Part shown: positions 1 to 7,389 of the stretch, piece by piece
Numbering within the stretch: the first letter of the stretch is position 1
How the letters are laid out: each line of letters begins with the position of its first letter
Assembly (NCBI RefSeq): GCF_007097365.1
Contig: NZ_VJZR01000005.1
Span: forward strand, 186,001 to 250,000
Origin: Flavobacterium franklandianum
Lineage (GTDB): Bacteria > Bacteroidota > Bacteroidia > Flavobacteriales > Flavobacteriaceae
Reading direction: 5' to 3'
DNA: 64,000 nt
Made by a program: the position numbers and the translations under genes
Notes under the pieces: model-generated
Seen by the model: the letters and a program-made list of their open reading frames with translations, nothing else
What the model was told of the DNA's origin: nothing
Database searches by the model: none

Positions 1-204
1 GTCGTAGATAGAAGTTTGGAACCTCAAAACAATAAAATTGCCATTTGTTTTATCGACGGCGAATTTACCGTAAAACGCATCCAACTCGAACAAGACTGCT
101 TATATCTAATGCCCGAAAACCCCAATTATCCTCCCATAAAAGTCACCGAAGAAAATCAATTAATCATTTGGGGAATTGTGACTTATGTGATAAAGAAGGT
201 ATGA
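1..204 (+). CDS. umuD: UmuD/LexA-like S24 peptidase, C-terminal part
   Basis: The reading frame is open from the first base of the window, so the gene starts upstream. The visible 67 residues carry VDRS near the start and GEFTVKRI. In the S24 family (LexA, UmuD) the first lies after the catalytic serine and the second contains the catalytic lysine. The length remaining after the lysine fits UmuD, the RecA-stimulated self-cleaving subunit of translesion polymerase V. A LexA-type repressor cannot be excluded because the N-terminus is missing. The 3' end of the gene is partly duplicated just downstream (251-300). The gene converges on the tRNA-Leu. Confidence 0.75.
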   Translation, partial: VVDRSLEPQNNKIAICFIDGEFTVKRIQLEQDCLYLMPENPNYPPIKVTEENQLIIWGIVTYVIKKV

Positions 205-250
205 GGGAATAAGTAACGTGTTAAGAAAATCGAATAATGGTAATGCGTTT

Positions 251-300
251 TAAAACCAATTAATCATTTTGGAGAATTGTGACTTATGTGATAAAAAGTA
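251..300 (+). repeat. partial duplicate of the umuD 3' end
   Basis: About 45 bases here closely repeat 152-199, the last codons of the upstream UmuD-like gene (both read caattaatcatttt/ggg..gaattgtgacttatgtgata). A few substitutions separate the copies. It is a short non-coding relic of a local duplication or of a second, lost gene copy. Confidence 0.75.
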
Positions 301-308
301 TAAAACCA

Positions 309-337
309 AAAAAGCCCCTTCTTTCGAAGAGGCTTTT
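309..337 (-). terminator. intrinsic terminator of tRNA-Leu
   Basis: Read on the minus strand, AAAAGCC-CTTC / GAAG-GGCTTTT forms a hairpin with a GAAA loop. It is followed by a T-run and begins two bases after the end of the tRNA. Confidence 0.8.
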
Positions 338-338
338 G

Positions 339-418
339 TACCCGGAGCCGGAGTCGAACCGGCACGGTTTCCCACAGGTGTTTGAGACCAGCGCGTCTAC
401 CAATTCCGCCATCCGGGC
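339..418 (-). tRNA. tRNA-Leu (CAA)
   Basis: The minus strand gives acceptor GCCCGGA pairing with TCCGGGT, a D-arm with TTGGTAGAC, a long class II variable region, and the T-arm GCCGG-TTCGACT-CCGGC. The anticodon loop CTCAAAC gives anticodon CAA. CCA is not encoded. Oddity: the anticodon stem reads CTGGT/ACCTG, which leaves a U-U mismatch at the second pair where A would be expected (see findings). tRNA genes are common integration sites, but no att repeat was found here. Confidence 0.92.
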
Positions 419-503
419 GAAGCAGACAGAAATAACGACAGTTATTTCACGCAATAAAGAGATATTTAGTGGTAGCTAAACATCTTTTTCCTTTAACACG
501 GTG

Positions 504-511
504 CAAATGTA
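504..511 (-). promoter_or_regulatory. -7 box of tRNA-Leu promoter
   Basis: The minus strand reads TACATTTG, a match to the Bacteroidota -7 consensus TAnnTTTG, about 90 bases upstream of the tRNA. No clear TTTG -33 box is seen at the right distance. Confidence 0.45.
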
Positions 512-554
512 ATAATAAAATTAAAGATTCTAATAAAAATACTCTAATTTTTCC

Positions 555-584
555 TTTCAGAGTTCGATTTTATTCCTAAATTTG
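555..584 (+). promoter_or_regulatory. probable prs promoter
   Basis: TAAATTTG (577-584) matches the Bacteroidota -7 box. A TTTC resembling the -33 TTTG lies 18 bases upstream (555-558). The resulting leader to prs would be about 110 bases. Confidence 0.5.
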
Positions 585-702
585 CACCTCGGTAAAACGA
601 AACACACTAACTAACTACATTCGAGGCGATTATATTTTTATAGGTTTTTACAAAAGTAAGCCTGAATTATAGCCGCACAACCGAATAAAAACAACAAACT
701 AA

Positions 703-1644
703 ATGTCACACTTAGAGCCAGAAGCTAAAATTTTTGCATGTTCACAAAGTGTTTATCTCGCAGAGGTAATAGCCAAAGAATATGGAATCCCTTTAGGCAA
801 AGTTACGATGTCGAAATATAGTGATGGTGAATTTCAGCCATCTTATGAAGAATCAATCCGTGGTTTACGCGTATTTATTGTTTGTTCAACATTTCCGAGT
901 GCCGATAATTTAATGGAATTATTGCTTATGATAGATGCTGCAAAACGCGCATCGGCAAGACACATTACAGCAGTAATGCCTTATTTTGGTTGGGCAAGAC
1001 AAGACAGAAAAGACAAGCCAAGAGTTCCGATTGGAGCTAAATTAGTGGCTAAATTATTAGAAACTGCCGGCGCAACACGAATTATGACGATGGATTTGCA
1101 TGCAGACCAAATTCAAGGATTCTTTGAAAAGCCAGTGGATCACCTTTTTGCTTCGACAATATTTTTGCCGTATGTAAACAGTTTAGGATTGGACAATTTG
1201 ACTATTGCATCACCGGATATGGGAGGTTCCAAAAGAGCTTATGCGTATTCAAAATTTTTAGAGTCGGATGTGGTAATTTGCTACAAACAGCGAAAAGAAG
1301 CCAACATCATCGACACTATGGAGTTGATTGGTGAAGTAAAAGGCAAAAATGTAATTTTGGTTGACGACATGATTGATACCGGAGGCACATTGGCGAAAGC
1401 CGCAGATTTAATGATCGAAAAAGGAGCATTGAGCGTGAGAGCGATTTGCACACACGCTATCTTATCGGGCGGTGCTTACGAAAAAATAGAAAATTCTAAA
1501 TTACTGGAATTAATTGTTACTGATTCTATTCCGTTGAAGAAGAAATCAAACAAAATAAAAGTGGTGAGTTGTGCGCCTCTTTTTGCCGAAGTAATGTACA
1601 TGGTACACCACAACAATTCTATTAGTGGGAAATTTTTGATGTAG
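703..1644 (+). CDS. prs: ribose-phosphate pyrophosphokinase
   Basis: Makes PRPP from ribose 5-phosphate and ATP, the cytoplasmic entry point to nucleotide, His and Trp synthesis. At 313 residues it has the usual length of class I PRPP synthetases. Visible motifs are the DLHADQIQGFF region (about residue 130) and the PRPP-binding loop DDMIDTGGT (about 220-230). rplY follows after 90 bases in the same direction. prs-ctc is a widespread gene pair and often continues into pth, which here has been displaced to 43 kb. Confidence 0.97.
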   Translation: MSHLEPEAKIFACSQSVYLAEVIAKEYGIPLGKVTMSKYSDGEFQPSYEESIRGLRVFIVCSTFPSADNLMELLLMIDAAKRASARHITAVMPYFGWARQDRKDKPRVPIGAKLVAKLLETAGATRIMTMDLHADQIQGFFEKPVDHLFASTIFLPYVNSLGLDNLTIASPDMGGSKRAYAYSKFLESDVVICYKQRKEANIIDTMELIGEVKGKNVILVDDMIDTGGTLAKAADLMIEKGALSVRAICTHAILSGGAYEKIENSKLLELIVTDSIPLKKKSNKIKVVSCAPLFAEVMYMVHHNNSISGKFLM

Positions 1645-1734
1645 GAAAAGAAAGAGGGAAGACAGGAGATGGAAGTCAAAAACGTTAGAAAAAAGAAGAG
1701 TTTTAATAATAATTAACTATATAAATTTTTTACA

Positions 1735-2343
1735 ATGAAATCGATTACAATTAAAGGATCAGAAAGAGAAAGCGTGGGCAAAGTTGCGACTAAAGCCTTA
1801 CGTAATGCTGGAGCGGTTCCTTGCGTTATATACGGAGGAAGTCAACCAGTGCATTTTTCAGCAGACGAAAGAGCATTCAAAACCTTGGTTTACACCCCAA
1901 ACGCACACACAGTTGTGATTGAGCTTGGAGACAAAACATTTCAGGCTATTTTACAAGACATTCAGGTACACCCTGTGTCTGACAGAATTTTACACATTGA
2001 CTTCTTTCAATTATTTGATGACAAAGAAATCACTATGGAAGTTCCAGTAAAAGTGGTTGGAGTATCTCCAGGAGTACTTTTAGGAGGAGTTTTACGTTTG
2101 AACACTCGTAGATTAAAAGTAAAAGCATTACCAAAAAATCTTCCTGATTTTATTGACGCTGACATTTCTCCACTTGAAATGGGAAACAAATTGTATGTTA
2201 CGAAGCTAGCTTCGGATAACTACAAATTATTACACCCAGACAACACTGTTGTTGCTCAAGTAAGAATTTCTCGTGCAGCTATGAAAGCAGCTCAAGAAGC
2301 AGCAAAAGCAGCAAAAGCGCCTGCAGGGAAAAAGAAAAAATAA
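1735..2343 (+). CDS. rplY: 50S ribosomal protein L25 / Ctc
   Basis: The 202-residue protein has the long (CTC/TL5) form of L25, which binds 5S rRNA. It has an N-terminal L25 domain ([21 protein letters not shown] onward), a central beta domain ([20 protein letters not shown]), and a low-complexity Ala/Lys tail ending in KKKK typical of Bacteroidota members. It follows prs closely and is probably co-transcribed with it. A terminator lies 25 bases after the stop, so transcription now ends here rather than reaching pth. Confidence 0.96.
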   Translation: MKSITIKGSERESVGKVATKALRNAGAVPCVIYGGSQPVHFSADERAFKTLVYTPNAHTVVIELGDKTFQAILQDIQVHPVSDRILHIDFFQLFDDKEITMEVPVKVVGVSPGVLLGGVLRLNTRRLKVKALPKNLPDFIDADISPLEMGNKLYVTKLASDNYKLLHPDNTVVAQVRISRAAMKAAQEAAKAAKAPAGKKKK

Positions 2344-2365
2344 AATTTTTTCAAAATATTTCAAG

Positions 2366-2398
2366 AAAGCATCAGTTGTAAAACTGGTGCTTTTTTTG
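2366..2398 (+). terminator. intrinsic terminator after rplY
   Basis: AGCATCAGT and ACTGGTGCT pair (one G-U) around a short loop. Seven T follow directly. Confidence 0.85.
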
Positions 2399-2479
2399 TT
2401 TCATGAAGCACCACTATTGGGGATTCTCAAGAGCCATTGCTCCTGCTGTTCACTGTATTCCCGATTAACAAAAACTAGG

Positions 2480-3066
2480 ACCAAAAAGCCTTGTTTTTCA
2501 AAACCGGGAGATGCCGCTTCCATCAGGGCTATTGAAACTATTCCTAAAGAAAAACGCATACTGATAGACAACTCCTATACCGAAATCTCTGGAACTTTTG
2601 CAGCCATATATCAAGATTATAAAGAAGACATTATCCATGCACTGGAAGAAGGTCTTGAAAATTAAAAAAATACAAAAAAATAATTTTAGTATACCCAACT
2701 AAATTGGTGTTTCCCTATCCAACCGGTATTCTGGTTGGTTTTATAAATTTTTGCTAACAATATGGTTTTGAATTTGAAATCTTGGACGAAATTTACGATG
2801 ACCTGGAATTCGAATCCAAAGAGGCATACATAGCAATTGAGGAAGAAGACCTGGTTCAGTAGTGCAACAAATTAGAGAGAAAAATTTGGTTACGGAAAAA
2901 GATGTAGGCGTCATTTCATATAATGAAACTCCCTTAAAAGCACTTCTGGGAATTACGGTAATTAGCACTGATTTCAAAGGAATGGGCGAAGCAGCTGCAA
3001 AAATTATACTAGACAAAAAAAATCTCTAAAAATCCATTTAATTATATCGAACGCAATTCTTTATAA
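2480..3066 (+). pseudogene. GntR-type regulator with LacI-like sensor domain, broken
   Basis: Three reading frames carry one continuous homology. 2519-2665 reads IPKEKRILIDNSY..AAIYQDYKEDIIHALEEGLEN. 2760-2860 reads YGFEFEILDEIYDDLEFESKEAYIAIEEEDLVQ. 2860-3066 reads QIREKNLVTEKDVGVISYNETPLKALLGITVISTDFKGMGEAAAKIILDKK and IERNSL. The order and content match the C-terminal sugar-sensing half of the Bacteroidota GntR regulators that control carbohydrate genes. Frameshifts, an internal stop and loss of the DNA-binding half make it non-functional. It lies at the left edge of the proposed island. Confidence 0.75.
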
Positions 3067-3394
3067 AATTCAACTTTTACCTACCTCACAACAACGAAAT
3101 AAAACAGATCGAAGATCTAAAATCAAATATCGAATTGGGTAGTGACTCAAATTGTTGATGAAATTGCTTTCCGCAAACACATCAAGTATATTCAGTTAAA
3201 CCAACTGCTCCAATAAGCAAATGGCCTGTTGAGCATTGTGGAATTCCCCAATTTCATCGACTACGGCTACAAAATTAGCTCCAGACAAAAAACAAGATAA
3301 CTTTATTGAAATCAGCAATAAAATTCATGTAAGTATTTAGAATAAAATAATGTTGTATATTATTGTTTATGTGTAATATTATTTCTATCTCGAT
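3067..3394. other. gene-free stretch between pseudogene and IS fragment
   Basis: Short reading frames are interrupted by stops in all frames. No family was recognised. It is probably decayed coding DNA like its neighbours. Confidence 0.4.
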
Positions 3395-3715
3395 ATGAGA
3401 TACATAACACTTAAAAATGAAGAGATTGAGGTATTGGAATACCTTTATCAAAACAATCCTAATGCCACCGTAAGAAAACGCAGTCAATGCTTTGTTTTAT
3501 CGCATCAAAAACATAAGATCAAAGACTTGGCCTCTATTTTTAATGTCAGCAGAAGAACAATTGAACGTTGGTACGATAGTTGGGCTGAAATTGGGGTCGA
3601 TCCTCTTGCAATATCAGAGGAAAGAGGAGCTAAAACCCTTTTAAAAGACTATTCCAAAGAGGTTTCGGAGCAATTAGAACTTCACAATAGCAATTTAAAA
3701 AATGTATTAACCTGA
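3395..3715 (+). mobile_element. IS630-type transposase, N-terminal fragment
   Basis: The 106-residue frame is a helix-turn-helix domain of the kind that begins IS630/Tc1-like transposases (ATVRKRSQCFVLSHQ, then DLASIFNVSRRTIERWYDSW, then the GAKTLLKDYS linker). It stops where the catalytic DDE domain should begin, and no DDE domain follows in any frame. In this family the transposase can be split over two frames, but here the second half is missing, so the element is a dead remnant. No terminal inverted repeats were identified. Confidence 0.75.
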
Positions 3716-3830
3716 TTTCGATTAATCAAAAAAGCTGTAATTAACTGGTATTAATGGTATTGTTTTATCGAAAGAGATTCAAAAACTAAGTAGTGTTAAT
3801 TAGAAACGGGGCGGAGGGTAGCTTTTACAC

Positions 3831-3858
3831 AAAAAAGAACAAACAAAAAAGAACAAAC
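3831..3858. repeat. 14-bp tandem repeat, two copies
   Basis: AAAAAAGAACAAAC occurs twice in direct succession, followed by another A-run. Confidence 0.8.
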
Positions 3859-3862
3859 AAAA

Positions 3863-3905
3863 AAAGAGGTAAAACCTATACATTTGCATTTTGGTTTACC
3901 TCTTT
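3863..3905 (-). terminator. terminator downstream of the GH106 gene
   Basis: AAAGAGGTAAAACC and GGTTTACCTCTTT form a long hairpin about 45 bases past the stop codon of the minus-strand GH106 gene. It is A/T-flanked on both sides and could end transcription from either side. Confidence 0.75.
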
Positions 3906-3948
3906 AAAATTAAATAAAATAATCTACATTATTTAAACCTAAAAATTA

Positions 3949-6900
3949 CTATTTCACGGACAAAACGGTAATCGAACTCAGTAATCCCGATGGCAACAAT
4001 GAAGCGTTTGCTTTGTAAAAAGGCATCGAAATAAACGTAATTTTCTTGGCTCCAGCTTGCTCGTCCCCGATGATTCGGTTGGGCCAAAGATTGGTCACTT
4101 TTATTTCCAAGGTATTCTTTCCTGGCTTCAAGATTCCGCTGGCATCCACTCGGAATGGTTTTTTCCAGACAATTCCCAACGATTTTCCGTTTACGAATAC
4201 TTCGGAAATGTTTTTGACCTCTCCCAAATCAATCCATAATTGTCCCGAGTTTTTGAACCAACTTTTTGGCGCATCAATGGTTTTAGAATAGGTTCCCGTT
4301 CCCGAAAAATATTTGACTCCTACATCTGAATTTTCAGTCCAAGAAACTAATTTTTTCACCGTGATACTCGAAGGTGCTCCCCTATCTTTTTGAAAACTTA
4401 AATTCCAGTTGCCTTCCAAGGTGGTCAATTTAGTTTCCGTCACGGCTGGCAAAATATGGGATGCTACAGTTGTATTTTCTTTGAATACTATAAATACAGC
4501 GTCATTAGGTTCCAAATGCAAAGACACTTTTGTGCGTCCATCGGCAAAAGAATAAGAAGCTGGTTCCGTTTTACCAGTTTCTGGATGCCAAATCTCCACT
4601 GTTTTGCCAGAAACCCTGAAAGTGGCTTCCAAATTTTCGGCTCGGTCATTGCGGTTGTTTACCCAATACAATTCCTGTTCCGGCAATTTACGGTGAACAT
4701 ACAATAATTGGGTGTCATCCTGTGTTTTTGTGTATTCGAAATCAGGTTTTACTGCTAAAGCTTTCAAGACTTTTTCGATACTTTCTCCCGTATAAACTTT
4801 TCCTTTACCAATAGTTGTTACGGTATTTTCAGCTCCCCACAATTCATTTACCAAGGTATCGAAGGCTGTTTTGTCATCCATTAAACTTGGGGTAGCTATT
4901 GGTTTTGGCCCCACGACAATGGCTCCAGCTTTTACCAATTCGCTAATTTTTTGAGCCACTTTCAAGGTCATTTGTTGGCTATTGGCATCCAAGGCCAGCA
5001 CTTTATACTGCATACCGCTTGGAGTTACAATTTGTCCGTCTTTGACGGCGAGTACATTCAGCAAGGCGTCGGCATTGACAAAATCATAATTATACCCCAT
5101 TGGAATGTTAGGCTGTTTTTTTGCAAAAAGAGAAGTAATATTATTGTCTTCCCCGTAATAATAGATGATGTCGGCCACAAATTTTCCTTGTTGCAGCAAA
5201 TACGAACTTCTAGCCAAATATTTCGTCCAAGCGGTGGCTTGCTCCGCCCAAGTTTCATGGCGGGTAAACCATTGTCCGAAAGGGCCAAGACCCAATCCAG
5301 GAGCGTGTTCGTCGGAAGGTTGATGCACCGATGTGTGAATCACGAATCGGTTCAATCCACTGGCCAATTCCATGTCGGCTGTTGGTTTTAATCGTTCTGG
5401 TGAATAGGCATACGCATCGCCAATAGCGGTAAACGATTCGGCAGCCACCAAGTTTTGTCCATAAATATGGGCTACCGAAGCAGATTCCCGAATATCGACA
5501 TTGTATGTTTTACCATCGCCTCCAATTGGGCCTGGTGTCCACATGGCTCCCATAGGCACTGCGGCTCTGCGTTTTACTTCCATCCCATCGGCGATTAAAG
5601 TACGTCCTGTTTCGTGGGATTCAGAATAGCGTTTCATTCCTCGCTCCTTCAACAATTGGGTCAATTGGTCATAATGGTATTCAACAAGCATTTCTCCCAA
5701 GGTTTTTCGGTAATCCCAAAGAAATTTTTCACTGGCTTCCGAACTTTTAATAATTTGACCTGTCAGTACGGGCATCCAAGGCAATAAAGAGTATCCTCTT
5801 CTTTTGGCAAACTCGGCAGGTAGGTTTTTGGTCCAGTTTTGCGCTCCTGCTTCCCAACTATCGGTGACGATGTATTGCAAGCCGCCTTTATCACCCATCA
5901 ATCCTCCTGTGGCACTTTTGTATTGGTCGAGATAATTTTCAAAATACGTTTTTATGGCAACTGGGTCTAATTTATCAACTTCTAAACCTGTGGCTTCGGG
6001 TGAAGCGGGATGATTGGTTATTCCCAATAATGAATAGCCAAAACGTATCAACTTCCAATTTCCTGCCGGCGGAGTCCAATTCAACGTTCCGTCAGCATTT
6101 ATTTTATCAGATAAATCAATCACGTTTTCCGGTGCAATTGCATCAGAAGTTGCCTTAGTGCCATTTACGTTTATATTTTTAACTGCGGCAAATGCGGCTT
6201 TCTCTTCAAAACGATCGATTTTGGTGGTGCTGTGCAACATAATTTCAGCAATATCAGTTCCCGGAGATGGTTTTGGCGCGGCATCGGACCCCAGTATCAT
6301 ATCAAAACTAAAAATCGGTAGCGGATTTTTGAAAGTAATCCTAAAATATTTTGCCGTTGCTGCCGAGAAATTAATGGTTTGTTGCAACATTCCTCCTGCT
6401 GAAATGAAACTGATTGGTTTGAAATGAATTCCATCCTCACTTACTTCCAAAGAACGCGTTTCGGATTTGTCTCCAAAAAGTCCAAAAGGACCTTCATCTC
6501 CACCGCCAACAATGGTAATTCCTTTGAAGGTTTGCGGTTTTTCAAAAGCAAATTGTATCCAGGCACTTTCGTTGTTTTTTGTGGCAGGCAACAACACTAT
6601 CGTGGCCAAATCGCCATCGGTAAGTTGGTTGATGGTAAATTTCCCACCACTTGAAGTCACTTTTGGTTTTAAATCGCTAAAATTGACATCAGCTTCCGCC
6701 AATTTATAAGCCATCAAACTAATATCTTCGTAATAGTCTAAAGGTGGTGCAGTTGGTGCTCCCATACTTAATACTTCCGAGAAAGGAATGTTCTGGAAGG
6801 CACCCGTTTTAGTAGGTGCTTTGGGTAAGACACCCGTGAATTTCCGTCCTCCCTTGATACGAATTTCACTCCAAACCAGTTTTTTCATTCCGTCCTTAGG

Positions 6901-7296
6901 GTTAACCCAAGGCCCACCACTTTGACTCCATCCCGGCGATCCCGCAATGGCCATTTCCAGTTGTAAGGAATCGGCAAGTTGGGTCGTAAAGTGAAAAGCA
7001 TCTTTCCATTCGGGCGTCATGTACGTCAGGCGTTTTTTTACTATTTGTGGCGTTGCCATGGCAGCATCAAAATTCATGAAACCGCCAATTCCTATTCGAT
7101 TCATCCACAAGAGATCTTTGGCAATTCCTTCCTTGGATATGTTACCGTTCATCCAATGCCACCAAACACGGGGCTTGGCAGTATTGGGAGGCGTAATAAA
7201 TTCTTTCAATAAATCTTCATTTTTGTCTTGGGCAAAACTAAAATTACACGCCAGCATCAAAGAAAGTAGGGTTATTAATCCCGAATATTTTTTCAT
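3949..7296 (-). CDS. GH106-family alpha-L-rhamnosidase-like secreted enzyme
   Basis: The 1115-residue protein has a signal peptide (MKKYSGLITLLSLMLA.., cleavage near SFA-QDK at about 22). It then shows the start typical of Pfam glycosyl hydrolase family 106: PRVWWHWMNGNIS and MNRIGIGGFMNFDA. Family members remove terminal rhamnose from plant and pectic glycosides. The C-terminus (about 960-1090) looks like a galactose-binding beta-sandwich (GTYSKTIDAP, WIDLGEVKNISEVFVNGKSLGIVWKKPF). It is the last gene of the pca/pob-maeB run, an unusual place for a glycosidase. Its start codon sits in a ~95-bp leader that is repeated before pobA. A link to rhamnosylated phenolics is an inference. Confidence 0.85.
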   Translation of the reverse strand: MKKYSGLITLLSLMLACNFSFAQDKNEDLLKEFITPPNTAKPRVWWHWMNGNISKEGIAKDLLWMNRIGIGGFMNFDAAMATPQIVKKRLTYMTPEWKDAFHFTTQLADSLQLEMAIAGSPGWSQSGGPWVNPKDGMKKLVWSEIRIKGGRKFTGVLPKAPTKTGAFQNIPFSEVLSMGAPTAPPLDYYEDISLMAYKLAEADVNFSDLKPKVTSSGGKFTINQLTDGDLATIVLLPATKNNESAWIQFAFEKPQTFKGITIVGGGDEGPFGLFGDKSETRSLEVSEDGIHFKPISFISAGGMLQQTINFSAATAKYFRITFKNPLPIFSFDMILGSDAAPKPSPGTDIAEIMLHSTTKIDRFEEKAAFAAVKNINVNGTKATSDAIAPENVIDLSDKINADGTLNWTPPAGNWKLIRFGYSLLGITNHPASPEATGLEVDKLDPVAIKTYFENYLDQYKSATGGLMGDKGGLQYIVTDSWEAGAQNWTKNLPAEFAKRRGYSLLPWMPVLTGQIIKSSEASEKFLWDYRKTLGEMLVEYHYDQLTQLLKERGMKRYSESHETGRTLIADGMEVKRRAAVPMGAMWTPGPIGGDGKTYNVDIRESASVAHIYGQNLVAAESFTAIGDAYAYSPERLKPTADMELASGLNRFVIHTSVHQPSDEHAPGLGLGPFGQWFTRHETWAEQATAWTKYLARSSYLLQQGKFVADIIYYYGEDNNITSLFAKKQPNIPMGYNYDFVNADALLNVLAVKDGQIVTPSGMQYKVLALDANSQQMTLKVAQKISELVKAGAIVVGPKPIATPSLMDDKTAFDTLVNELWGAENTVTTIGKGKVYTGESIEKVLKALAVKPDFEYTKTQDDTQLLYVHRKLPEQELYWVNNRNDRAENLEATFRVSGKTVEIWHPETGKTEPASYSFADGRTKVSLHLEPNDAVFIVFKENTTVASHILPAVTETKLTTLEGNWNLSFQKDRGAPSSITVKKLVSWTENSDVGVKYFSGTGTYSKTIDAPKSWFKNSGQLWIDLGEVKNISEVFVNGKSLGIVWKKPFRVDASGILKPGKNTLEIKVTNLWPNRIIGDEQAGAKKITFISMPFYKANASLLPSGLLSSITVLSVK

Positions 7297-7387
7297 ATAT
7301 GTAAAAGTTATTTATCAGATGTCATATATGGCATCGCTTTTATTTATGGTGTTTGCAACAAACAGCTTGTTAATGGAGATTTCATAT
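7294..7387 (-). repeat. duplicated leader element, copy A (before GH106 gene)
   Basis: This region between maeB and the GH106 gene matches 13607-13706, upstream of pobA, over nearly its full length with few substitutions and small indels. On the minus strand both copies read TGAAATC-G/T-CCATTAACAAGC, then a small hairpin (here TGTTTG-TTG-CAAACA), CATATATGAC, and end on ACATATATGAAAAAA, which includes the start codon. It could be a common promoter, operator or leader RNA. Confidence 0.85.
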
Positions 7388-7389
7388 TA

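Noticed and set aside
279..479. A 66-codon plus-strand reading frame
   Set aside because: It runs through the antisense of the tRNA-Leu and its terminator; no family resemblance.
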